Shown piece by piece: positions 8,724 to 15,818 of a DNA stretch of 64,000 nt. The notes under the pieces are model-generated. The model made no database searches. It was not told the DNA's origin and saw nothing but the letters and a program-made list of their open reading frames with translations. Source of the stretch: Marinomonas communis (GTDB lineage Bacteria; Pseudomonadota; Gammaproteobacteria; Pseudomonadales; Marinomonadaceae); assembly GCF_004363305.1 (NCBI RefSeq), contig NZ_SNZA01000001.1, positions 1,205,228 to 1,269,227 of the forward strand, given 5' to 3'. Position 1 is the stretch's first letter, and each line of letters opens with the position of its first letter. The translations under genes were made by a program, and so were the position numbers.

Positions 8724-9095
8724 TTAGTCAAGCAATGCCTTCAATTGCTCAGCACTTGTCAGCTTACCTTCATCATCTATGTTTGGAAAAACAGCTAAGG
8801 TAATATTGTCCTTCTCAAGACTTGGAAGCCACATGCTTTGGAAAGTCTCCAGAGAGACCTCAACAGGCTCACAGTCATCCCATTCATCTATCGCCCACTG
8901 AGCAGCGAAGTCTGCATCAGGCCACACCATAACGCAGTCGCCATCATCGGTTTCAACCATCACGAAACCTTCTTCGTTGCTTAGACTCCAAACTGTTTTA
9001 TGTTCTTTGACTGTTTTTACAAAGTACTCTAATCGAACATCATCAGGGGATGCGAGTAACTGGATGCGTTGATCTAAGCTTAGCTCTTCACTCAT
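8724..9095 (-). CDS. DUF2750 domain protein
   Basis: 123 acidic residues, typical of DUF2750 small cytoplasmic proteins of unknown function. Features visible: an N-terminal helix, RLEYFVKTVKEHKTVWSL, the segment GFVMVETDDGDCVMVWPD, AAQWAIDEWDDCEPVEV, and an aspartate-rich C-terminal half ending in AVFPN. AGAGAG precedes the ATG. It lies 21 bases after rsuA and 25 before the HugZ-like gene. No enzymatic motif is apparent. Confidence 0.8.
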   Translation of the reverse strand: MSEELSLDQRIQLLASPDDVRLEYFVKTVKEHKTVWSLSNEEGFVMVETDDGDCVMVWPDADFAAQWAIDEWDDCEPVEVSLETFQSMWLPSLEKDNITLAVFPNIDDEGKLTSAEQLKALLD

Positions 9096-9116
9096 TCTGG
9101 ATCTCTCTTTAAAACG

Positions 9117-9830
9117 TTAAAATAGCGCCACTTCGGCATCGGTTAGCTCTCGGTACTGACCTTCTTCTAAGTCACCCAAAGCCACCTCAGCGATGGATTC
9201 TCGATGTAGACGAACAACTTTATTACCTAAGGCCGCCAACATACGCTTAACTTGGTGATATTTTCCTTCAGAAATACTTAACAATATTTCGTGAGAAGTC
9301 ACTCGTACAACTTTAGCAGGCTTAGTTGGTTGCTCTTCGCTCTTAAGTTGGACGCCCAGCTCAAGTTGCTTAATCGCTTCATCAGTGATGTCGTCCGCAC
9401 ACCAGACTCGATATTGCTTAAAACAGTCACTCTTAGGCGATGTAATACGATGCAACCATTGTCCATCTGTCGTTAAAAGCAGCAACCCTGTTGTGTCCAT
9501 GTCCAGACGCCCAACAACACGTAAATCTTTCTGCTCGTGCGTTGCAATCAAATCCAACACAACCGGGTGTTGGCCGTCTTCCGTAGCACATACATAGCCA
9601 GCAGGTTTATTCAGTACGAAATACTTATCTCTAGGCCAAGCTAATAAATCATCGCGATGCTTAACTAGATCTTGGTGCGTGACTGTATGATTGGCTTTTT
9701 TAGTGACCGTATCATTGACGCTGATCTGTCCTTTGGTGATTAGGACTTTGGCATCTTTTCGTGACAAACCTAATGTATGGGAAACAAAGAAATCGAGTCT
9801 AACGGAAGTATCGGAAAAGGGTTTTGACAT
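9117..9830 (-). CDS. rsuA: 16S rRNA pseudouridine(516) synthase RsuA
   Basis: 237 residues: an N-terminal S4-like RNA-binding domain (residues about 8-55, SRKDAKVLITKGQISVNDT) followed by the RsuA/RluE catalytic domain. The catalytic aspartate is in VVGRLDMDTTGLLLLTTDG, and the late motif EGKYHQVKRMLAALG with LHRESI is typical of RsuA, whose E. coli counterpart modifies U516. It is the first of a leftward set of four close genes. No strong ribosome-binding site is seen before the ATG. Confidence 0.92.
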   Translation of the reverse strand: MSKPFSDTSVRLDFFVSHTLGLSRKDAKVLITKGQISVNDTVTKKANHTVTHQDLVKHRDDLLAWPRDKYFVLNKPAGYVCATEDGQHPVVLDLIATHEQKDLRVVGRLDMDTTGLLLLTTDGQWLHRITSPKSDCFKQYRVWCADDITDEAIKQLELGVQLKSEEQPTKPAKVVRVTSHEILLSISEGKYHQVKRMLAALGNKVVRLHRESIAEVALGDLEEGQYRELTDAEVALF

Positions 9831-9905
9831 AGAGGCTGGAAGTGTCTCGTCGCATGAAATTGAGGATTAAATACAGCGAGCCCTGTTTAACTTTGTTGTA
9901 TGAGC

Positions 9906-9952
9906 ACAAAACAAAACGGGTCAAGCATGATGTCTATATCATACCTGACCCG
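9906..9952 (-). terminator. Intrinsic terminator of yitT
   Basis: On the minus strand CGGGTCA ... TGACCCG (7-bp outer stem) encloses ATGAT/ATCAT and is followed by TTTTGTTTTGT. It lies about 30 bases after the YitT stop codon and before rsuA. Confidence 0.75.
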
Positions 9953-9982
9953 CTAGATTTAAGAAACGCAGTTAGCGTCTAA

Positions 9983-10600
9983 TTAAAATGAGACGCTGTA
10001 TCGACCAGGCTTATGATTCATGACCAGCATAAAGTTAAGCACCACAGCGCCCAAGATTGAAATCGCAATCAATGAGAAGTCCACGATAAACACTGACATG
10101 AACACCACCATACAATCCACTGTCATCATAAACTTACCAATTGGCACGCCACGAGTTTGGAATAAGTAACGCGCCAGAATATTCAGGCCACCCAAGCTTG
10201 CGTTATGGCGGAACAGCATCACGAAGCCTACGCCAATTAAAAACCCGCCAGCGATGGTGGCATAGAATGGGTTAATGTTCTCAAGCTGTAAGAACATCGG
10301 CGTGATATCCGTGAATAAAGACACTAAAAACACTGAAGCAAAGGTTTTGAGGGTGAATTCCAAGCCAATACGACGAATCGACAACCAGTAAAATGGCAGA
10401 TTGATGACAAAGAAAATTTGTCCGAAGCTAAAAGACGTTATGTAATTAAGCAAGAAAGCAATACCTGCCGTACCGCCAGTCAACAAGCCAACTTGCGTAT
10501 AAAAGTTAATGCCCAAGGCGATCATCATAGTACCCGCGATGATGGCTTGGGCATCTTCTAGAAGAGAATGCCGTTTGATATCAGACACCGCTACAGACAT
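9983..10600 (-). CDS. YitT family membrane protein
   Basis: 205 residues with five or six predicted membrane helices and glycine-rich stretches (GLLTGGTAGIAFLL, GGFLIGVGFVMLFRHNASLGGLNILARYL), the signature of the YitT (DUF161) family of inner-membrane proteins of unknown transport function. It lacks the C-terminal DUF2179 domain found in many Firmicutes members. The ATG at 10600 is preferred: AAGGG lies nine bases upstream, while the longer frame begins at a TTG (10675) without a ribosome site and adds a basic, non-hydrophobic extension. Confidence 0.88.
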   Translation of the reverse strand: MSVAVSDIKRHSLLEDAQAIIAGTMMIALGINFYTQVGLLTGGTAGIAFLLNYITSFSFGQIFFVINLPFYWLSIRRIGLEFTLKTFASVFLVSLFTDITPMFLQLENINPFYATIAGGFLIGVGFVMLFRHNASLGGLNILARYLFQTRGVPIGKFMMTVDCMVVFMSVFIVDFSLIAISILGAVVLNFMLVMNHKPGRYSVSF

Positions 10601-10741
10601 AAAAACTAACCCTTGTTGAATCCTAAAGAGCCTGTATTTTAGTCTCTGTCTAAGCGGTACTCTATGGCTGAGCAAACCCTAAAAATGCACAGCAAGTCTT
10701 ACGTGTATACTTTTTTGTACACCACAAGACATCGTGCCAAC

Positions 10742-10816
10742 CTATCGCCTCAAGAGATTAATCACGAGCACTAACAGCAATACACTTAAAGCGACCATTA
10801 AAATGTTAGTAACCAT
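10742..10816 (-). CDS. Possible 24-aa single-helix membrane peptide
   Basis: An ATG at 10816 opens a 24-codon frame overlapping the last 11 bases of the upstream gene (ATGGTTACTAA contains its stop). The peptide starts MVTNILMVALSVLLLVLVIN and ends LLRR: one continuous hydrophobic helix with a positive C-terminus, like known bacterial single-span micropeptides. An internal ATG (10798) would give 18 residues. There is no strong Shine-Dalgarno, so translation would depend on coupling. Too short for comparison; it may be chance. Confidence 0.3.
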   Translation of the reverse strand: MVTNILMVALSVLLLVLVINLLRR

Positions 10817-11261
10817 AGCTACTTTGCCACGACGAGCTGTCGTCATTACGTTGTTTTAACCAACGAAGGCGATTAGTGCGTTTCGCGACGGCCAGTTTGC
10901 TGCCGTAAGTTTGCGTGAAAAGCTCCCACTCAAATCGTAAATGGGAAGCCGTCAGCTCAATGAGCTCACGATGCTCTGTCGGTAGCTCAGGCTTAACAAT
11001 GATACTCTGCAGAAATTGCACACCACGCTCAAAGTAATCATTAGCCTGAAGCCACTCCTTCATAGAAACAGACACTTCTGCGAGATTCATATAGCTCACA
11101 ATCACCGCCGAAACGGCTGTTTCTGCATCGACCTCAAAGTCATCTTTAAAAGTTGCTTCCGCACATGCCAAGGCTTTTCGCCCCAACTCTTGAGCGTCTA
11201 CATAGGCCTCGCGAGTATGTGCTTCATTTGCTTGTCGAGTTAAATGCTGCCAGTAAATCAT
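10806..11261 (-). CDS. Small helical (TPR-like) protein behind a Fur-type box
   Basis: 151 residues, nearly all helical, with a spacing that suggests two or three TPR-like helix pairs (YVDAQELGRKALACAEATF; YMNLAEVSVSMKEWLQANDY) and a basic C-terminus (VAKRTNRLRWLKQR). It weakly recalls the Vibrio DUF2753 proteins, but I cannot assign it. The ATG at 11261 is chosen because AGAGGAGG lies just upstream; a longer frame from 11297 would run through the Fur-type box. The box at 11279-11296 implies iron control. A possible 24-aa membrane peptide overlaps its stop codon. Confidence 0.75.
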   Translation of the reverse strand: MIYWQHLTRQANEAHTREAYVDAQELGRKALACAEATFKDDFEVDAETAVSAVIVSYMNLAEVSVSMKEWLQANDYFERGVQFLQSIIVKPELPTEHRELIELTASHLRFEWELFTQTYGSKLAVAKRTNRLRWLKQRNDDSSSWQSSYGY

Positions 11262-11278
11262 AGGACCTCCTCTTCTAA

Positions 11279-11296
11279 TGATAAGAATGATTATCA
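11279..11296 (-). promoter_or_regulatory. Putative Fur box
   Basis: TGATAA-gaatga-TTATCA, a perfect 6-base dyad, lies in an alternating run of TAAT/GATAA/ATTATC that matches the classical 19-base Fur consensus at most positions. It sits 18 bases before the ATG of the helical-protein gene, just upstream of its ribosome-binding site, and after the end of cobO. Confidence 0.55.
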
Positions 11297-11341
11297 TCTA
11301 GAAAACAGGAAAAGTCCAATTAAATAAGAAAGATTCTCATT

Positions 11342-11953
11342 TTACCATTCGATGCCAGCTTGCGCCTTCACTCCCCCTTCGAAGGCATGACGCTCATTAG
11401 CGATTTTACTATGCGTATCAACACTATCTAATAAGGCTCTCGGTGCCGTTCTGCCGGTCAGCATCACATTTTGGTGAGCAGGCCTATTCGCTAACGCTTC
11501 GACCAGATCGTCCGCATCAAGATAACCGTACTTATACATATAAGTAATTTCATCCAGCAGGACAAAGTTCACACGCTCATCCGCAAGCGCTTGTTTTGCC
11601 ACTTCCCAAGCTTGATTGGCGGCTTTTTGCTCTAACTCAGGGTCGCGCGTTTCCCAAGTAAAACCATGCCCCATCACATGAAAAGACACTTGGGGATGTT
11701 GACCAAAAAATAATTGCTCCCCTGTTTCTTTACGACCTTTGATAAATTGAACAACGGTCGCATTTTGGCCATGCCCCAATGCTCGGGCCATCGTACCAAA
11801 CGCGCTCGAGCTTTTGCCTTTACCGTTGCCAGTTAACAAGATCGAAACACCACGCTCTTCGGTTGCCGCAGCAATTTTCTTATCCACCACCTCTTTCTTT
11901 TTCAAACGCTTGGCCATGTCGATTTGCGCTTGCTGTTCTGGGGTTCTCTCCAT
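11342..11953 (-). CDS. cobO: Cob(I)yrinic acid a,c-diamide adenosyltransferase
   Basis: 203 residues of the CobO/BtuR/CobA-E. coli family, which transfers the adenosyl group of ATP to Co(I) corrinoids. The modified P-loop is visible as LLTGNGKGKSSSAFG (residues about 40-54), followed by VVQFIKG, the VNFVLLDEITYMYKYGYL segment and LTGRTAPRALLD near the C-terminus. It ends the run cobT-cobS-cobC-TRIC-cobO; its ATG lies two bases from the end of the TRIC gene, so translation is probably coupled. The symbol btuR is equally valid. Confidence 0.93.
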   Translation of the reverse strand: MERTPEQQAQIDMAKRLKKKEVVDKKIAAATEERGVSILLTGNGKGKSSSAFGTMARALGHGQNATVVQFIKGRKETGEQLFFGQHPQVSFHVMGHGFTWETRDPELEQKAANQAWEVAKQALADERVNFVLLDEITYMYKYGYLDADDLVEALANRPAHQNVMLTGRTAPRALLDSVDTHSKIANERHAFEGGVKAQAGIEW

Positions 11954-11955
11954 CG

Positions 11956-12576
11956 TTATGAATCTCTTTTTTTGAATAGTAACCAGCTTGGGTAATACAA
12001 GCCTTTATGAATTGCCAGTATTCTCAGTATAAAGATCAAAAAGCTGGCGTAAATCGAGTTATATTCATGCCAAGGCATATTCTGCTCTAGTAGCACGACT
12101 AACAAAGCTCCGAGAAATGCTGGTGTGGCATAAAACTCTTTGCCTAACACCAATGGCGCACGATCACTCAACAAGTCTCGGATGATCCCACCTGCAACTC
12201 CAGTAATCACCCCCATGGTAATGGCAATCATCGGAGAAAAACCTTGAGCCAGTACGCGCTCCGTAGCGACGACAGTAAATAAAGCCAACCCAAATGAGTC
12301 GGCGTAGTGAAATACCTGCTGGCGGTTTTCGATCACCCTCACGCCAAAGAAAGCGAATACTGAGGACAAAAATGCAACCCATAAATAAGACGTATCTTGC
12401 ACCCAATACACGGCATCCAGCCTCAGCACAACATCACGAATGGTACCACCGCCCAACGAAGCCACCATACCCAGCAACACAATGCTAAAAATATCCATGT
12501 TGCGTCGACCAGCAGAAATAACTCCCGAAATTGCGAAAGCGGCAATACCAATCATGCCCAAAATGTACAACAGCAT
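11956..12576 (-). CDS. TRIC-type trimeric cation channel family protein (UPF0126)
   Basis: 206 residues, six or seven predicted helices in two repeats of the UPF0126/TRIC motif: GMVASLGGGTIRDVVL in the first repeat and GVITGVAGGIIRDLLS in the second, each with the glycine triplet and IRD. Bacterial and archaeal homologues form trimeric K+/Na+-permeable channels. The ATG at 12576 has AAAGAGGT four bases upstream and lies 11 bases after the cobC stop; the longer frame would overlap cobC. Its place inside the cob gene run is unexpected and may only reflect co-transcription. Confidence 0.9.
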   Translation of the reverse strand: MLLYILGMIGIAAFAISGVISAGRRNMDIFSIVLLGMVASLGGGTIRDVVLRLDAVYWVQDTSYLWVAFLSSVFAFFGVRVIENRQQVFHYADSFGLALFTVVATERVLAQGFSPMIAITMGVITGVAGGIIRDLLSDRAPLVLGKEFYATPAFLGALLVVLLEQNMPWHEYNSIYASFLIFILRILAIHKGLYYPSWLLFKKRDS

Positions 12577-12586
12577 AGATACCTCT

Positions 12587-13168
12587 TTATCGTACCCAGT
12601 CACCCGCGCCTAAACGATTCAGCATGGCATAATGCTCGCCTAGATCTAATTCAGTGATACTGGAATAAGAAGGGTTTAAACGATGACACTGGTCCAATGG
12701 CCATTGACATAAATGTGCCACCAGCACTTTAATCACGCCAGCATGCGTAACCAATATTGTGTCTTTATCCGCCTGACGAATGCCTTCAAACCAGCTTATT
12801 ACGCGCTCCAACAAAGCGGTTAAACTCTCACCATGATATGGAGCGTTATTGGTCAGACATGCCATCCATTCATCAATTTCAGACTTGGGAATGTCATTCC
12901 ATAAACGATTTTCCCAATTGCCAAAATCTACTTCTTTAATAGCCTCCACTGACACGGATTGAGGGTGTAATGTTTGTGCGAGCAAGCGTGTTCGCACTAA
13001 CGGGCTGTGAAAGAATTGCCAAGTTTTATCTGGGTAGTGTTTGCTGAGCCAAGTGTTAATAGCTTGTGCATCGTGCGACCAGCTCTCCACAATCGGTACA
13101 TCCGTTTGACCATAGCAAAGCCCTTTTGCAACGTCCGGTTTGGGGTGACGAATCAACAATAACTTCAT
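12587..13168 (-). CDS. cobC: Alpha-ribazole phosphatase CobC (histidine phosphatase family)
   Basis: 193 residues. LLLIRHPKP at the N-terminus is the family's RHG-type motif with the catalytic histidine (proline replaces glycine, as is common in CobC), and LVTHAGVIKVL supplies the second histidine. The enzyme removes the 5'-phosphate from alpha-ribazole-phosphate or adenosylcobalamin-phosphate. The ATG overlaps the cobS stop codon (TAATG), so the start at 13168 is preferred over a GTG at 13180. Context between cobS and cobO supports the assignment over a generic phosphoglycerate mutase. Confidence 0.88.
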   Translation of the reverse strand: MKLLLIRHPKPDVAKGLCYGQTDVPIVESWSHDAQAINTWLSKHYPDKTWQFFHSPLVRTRLLAQTLHPQSVSVEAIKEVDFGNWENRLWNDIPKSEIDEWMACLTNNAPYHGESLTALLERVISWFEGIRQADKDTILVTHAGVIKVLVAHLCQWPLDQCHRLNPSYSSITELDLGEHYAMLNRLGAGDWVR

Positions 13169-13941
13169 TAGGCTTGCCACCCAAGTAAGGTAAATAACAC
13201 CAACAGCTCCGCGATCTGTTCACTGGCTCCCAGCGTGTCACCGTTATAACCATTAATTCGGCGAACTAAATATAGGCCGACACAGACACCTGTTACCGCT
13301 AACATTAGTACAACTGAGAACCAAGCATTTACGCCAATCAACACAATGACAAACAGCATAGACAAGGCGATCCAAGCATAGCCACGCAAAGTGAAATCAG
13401 AAATCATGCTTTTAGCTTTACTATGACCAAGGCTGACGTAATCCAAGAAAGTCATGATCCCAAGTGGCAACCAACGGGCGCAAACATGAACCGTGATCCA
13501 GCCCAACAGCACAAACAATATGCCATCTTGCCACAGAGATTTAGTGATCCACTGACTCAAGAGCCACCACTTTATTGCAAAGCAAAATATCCCTGCCAGC
13601 ACACCATAACTGCCAACCCGCGAGTCTTTCATAATGGTGAGGCGCTGCTCTGCTGTCCAACCGCCGACTAATCCATCGGCAGCATCCATCAAACCATCTT
13701 CATGAAAGGCCCCAGTCAATAACACTGCACTGACGATCATAAGCAATGCTTGAAACTCAGGAGACCATCCGCTGAAGAGCAGCGGCCAAGCACTAACCAT
13801 TGCGACGATCACACCGACCCATGGCAAAAAGCACACGCTAGGCGTGTGCTTTTTAGGGGAGTCCCAATCGATATTCAGTGGGATTCTTGTATAGGTCGCC
13901 AGAGATCGTTTAAAGCCCTGCCAATCCTGATCAAGAAGCAT
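13168..13941 (-). CDS. cobS: Adenosylcobinamide-GDP ribazoletransferase CobS
   Basis: 257 residues, an integral membrane enzyme that joins adenosylcobinamide-GDP and alpha-ribazole(-phosphate), the last assembly step of cobalamin. Visible: N-terminal FKRSLATYTRIPL, the metal-binding motif HEDGLMDAADGLVGG followed by MKDSRVGSYGV, and several hydrophobic helices. The ATG at 13941 is chosen because it matches the usual N-terminus and has GAGTC upstream; it overlaps the cobT end by 11 bases, whereas the longest frame would add 28 unrelated residues. Confidence 0.93.
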   Translation of the reverse strand: MLLDQDWQGFKRSLATYTRIPLNIDWDSPKKHTPSVCFLPWVGVIVAMVSAWPLLFSGWSPEFQALLMIVSAVLLTGAFHEDGLMDAADGLVGGWTAEQRLTIMKDSRVGSYGVLAGIFCFAIKWWLLSQWITKSLWQDGILFVLLGWITVHVCARWLPLGIMTFLDYVSLGHSKAKSMISDFTLRGYAWIALSMLFVIVLIGVNAWFSVVLMLAVTGVCVGLYLVRRINGYNGDTLGASEQIAELLVLFTLLGWQA

Positions 13942-14986
13942 TGCTGACTCCAGCGGACTCAAAACTCGCCATTTCATTAAAGAAGGTGACGGCACTTTTA
14001 ATGATTGGGTAACTAAGAATGGCACCAGATCCTTCGCCTAAACGTAAGTCCAGCTTTAAGATAGGTGTGGCGTCAAAGTGTTGTAACAGCGCTTTATGGG
14101 CCTGTTCATCGGATTGGTGAGCAAAGATGGCATAATCCACCACGGCTTGCTGCAATTTGCTAGCAAATAACAAAGCAACCGTGCAGATAAAGCCATCCAC
14201 AACAAACGGTTTACCTAACTCAGCCGAACGTAGCATGGCCCCCGACATGGCTAGAATTTCTAAACCACCTACTTGCGTTGCCACTTCCCAAGGCGCCCAT
14301 TCACCCACAGGCTTGTTAAGCTCTTGCTCAGCTCGTTTGAGCGACGTCGCAATAATCTGCGCTTTTTTCGAAACGCCAGCGTCATCTAGCCCAGTCCCGC
14401 GCCCTGCTGTTTCTTCTGGCTTCGTTCCAGTTATCGCGCTCATCATGCAAGATGAGACACCTGTATTACCAATACCCATCTCACCAAATAGCAGCAAGTC
14501 CATCTCACCACATGCATCCACTTCATCAGCCCCAGCCTGCAAGGCTTGATTGACTTGCTCAAGGCTCAAAGCGGCTTGCTCAGAGAAGTCTTGACTCGCG
14601 TAGGCCACTTTTCGTTTCGACAGTAATGGGTGGTCTGGCATGTCAACTTTGACGCCAACATCAACCACCTTTAGTGGTACGTTGTGTTGTTTACAAAAAA
14701 CACTTACCGCGGCACCACCAGCTAAAAAGTTCGCCACCATTTGTGGTGTGACTTCTTGAGGAAACGCACTGATGCCTTTATCAACCGCTCCATGATCTGC
14801 TGCAAACACTAGCATTTGCGCTTTCTCAAGTTTTGGGACTAACGTTCTTTGAATACGTGCCACTTGAAAAGCGATGCACTCTAGGCCCCCCAAAGCACCT
14901 GGCGGTTTGGTTTTAAAGTCAATCTTATGTTGGATATCGTCGTCTAATTCACTGCCTAGAGGGGCTACTTGGAAGGTTTTTAACAC
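13931..14986 (-). CDS. cobT: Nicotinate-nucleotide--dimethylbenzimidazole phosphoribosyltransferase CobT
   Basis: About 351 residues, typical for CobT, which makes alpha-ribazole-5'-phosphate from DMB and nicotinate mononucleotide. Visible: KTKPPGALGGLE near the N-terminus (substrate-binding), VFAADHGAVDKGISAFP, GEMGIGNTGVSS, and DLRLGEGSGA with the catalytic glutamate near the C-terminus. No ATG is available; GTG at 14986 has TGAGG five bases upstream and is preferred over TTG at 15007. It opens the cob run, 39 bases after rlmB, whose terminator lies in the gap, so its promoter is unclear. Confidence 0.93.
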   Translation of the reverse strand: MLKTFQVAPLGSELDDDIQHKIDFKTKPPGALGGLECIAFQVARIQRTLVPKLEKAQMLVFAADHGAVDKGISAFPQEVTPQMVANFLAGGAAVSVFCKQHNVPLKVVDVGVKVDMPDHPLLSKRKVAYASQDFSEQAALSLEQVNQALQAGADEVDACGEMDLLLFGEMGIGNTGVSSCMMSAITGTKPEETAGRGTGLDDAGVSKKAQIIATSLKRAEQELNKPVGEWAPWEVATQVGGLEILAMSGAMLRSAELGKPFVVDGFICTVALLFASKLQQAVVDYAIFAHQSDEQAHKALLQHFDATPILKLDLRLGEGSGAILSYPIIKSAVTFFNEMASFESAGVSNAS

Positions 14987-15013
14987 GGGAACCTCACGAA
15001 CATTCAATCAATT

Positions 15014-15040
15014 AAAAAAGCAGGTTAAGCACCTGCTTTT
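15014..15040 (-). terminator. Terminator overlapping the rlmB stop codon
   Basis: AAAAGCAGGT (15016-15025) and ACCTGCTTTT (15031-15040) are perfect 10-base arms with a 5-base loop. On the minus strand the stem contains the last rlmB codons, its loop begins in the stop region, and TTTTTTAATT follows. Confidence 0.75.
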
Positions 15041-15789
15041 GCCGCACGCTGACGTACCACTTCGTACAAACAAACACCTGTGGCAACCGAGACATTCAAG
15101 CTGGTCACCACACCCGCCATCGGCAGTTTAATCAAGTAGTCGCACTGTTCACGGGTCAGACGACGCATACCGTCGCCCTCTGCGCCCATGACAATCGCTG
15201 TTGGGATCGTGAGGTCTTGCTCGTAAACAGTTTGCGTTGCTTCACCCGCAGTACCAAAAATCCAAACACCGAGGTCTTGAAGCTTCTTCATGGTGCGGGC
15301 AAGGTTGGTGACAGAGAACACAGGCATACTTTCCGCAGCGCCACACGCTACCTTGCTTACCGTCGCATTAATCGTTGCAGATTTGTCTTTCGGGATCACT
15401 ACCGCATGAGCCCCTGCCGCATCGGCACTACGTAAACATGCGCCAAGGTTATGAGGATCTGTTACACCGTCCAAAATTACGATCAATGGTACAGCATCTA
15501 GGTTTTTCACTAAACGCTCTAAATCCTTCTCATCACCTGTTTTGGTGACCTCAGCCAACGCCACCACACCTTGGTGCACCACACGCTCTTTGCTTTTACT
15601 AAATAGCTGGTCCAAGTCACGGCGCGGCACTTGGCTGACCCGAATTTTCTGAGCCTGACACAGCTTAATTATGCGCTGCATCTTTTTATCATCACGTCCT
15701 TCCTGTAGACGCACTTCTTTCACTTTACCATCTTGGCCCAGCGCATTTTCTACGGCATGAATACCGTATACCCAATCTAAATCTGCCAT
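15025..15789 (-). CDS. rlmB: 23S rRNA (guanosine(2251)-2'-O)-methyltransferase RlmB
   Basis: 254 residues. An N-terminal substrate-binding domain (DWVYGIHAVENAL) is followed by the SPOUT methyltransferase domain, with DGVTDPHNLGACLRSADAAGAHAVV, VMGAEGDGMRRLT and the knot segment LIKLPMAGVVTSLNVSVATGVCLYE. It methylates G2251 in the P-site loop. It follows rnr by 29 bases on the same strand, the conserved rnr-rlmB order of gammaproteobacteria. Confidence 0.95.
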   Translation of the reverse strand: MADLDWVYGIHAVENALGQDGKVKEVRLQEGRDDKKMQRIIKLCQAQKIRVSQVPRRDLDQLFSKSKERVVHQGVVALAEVTKTGDEKDLERLVKNLDAVPLIVILDGVTDPHNLGACLRSADAAGAHAVVIPKDKSATINATVSKVACGAAESMPVFSVTNLARTMKKLQDLGVWIFGTAGEATQTVYEQDLTIPTAIVMGAEGDGMRRLTREQCDYLIKLPMAGVVTSLNVSVATGVCLYEVVRQRAAKAGA

Positions 15790-15818
15790 GTGGCTAACAC
15801 ACTCTTTCTATTCTTTGA

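Noticed and set aside
12164-12406. Second frame inside the TRIC gene
   Set aside because: Shadow frame; the TRIC frame has the full two-repeat motif.
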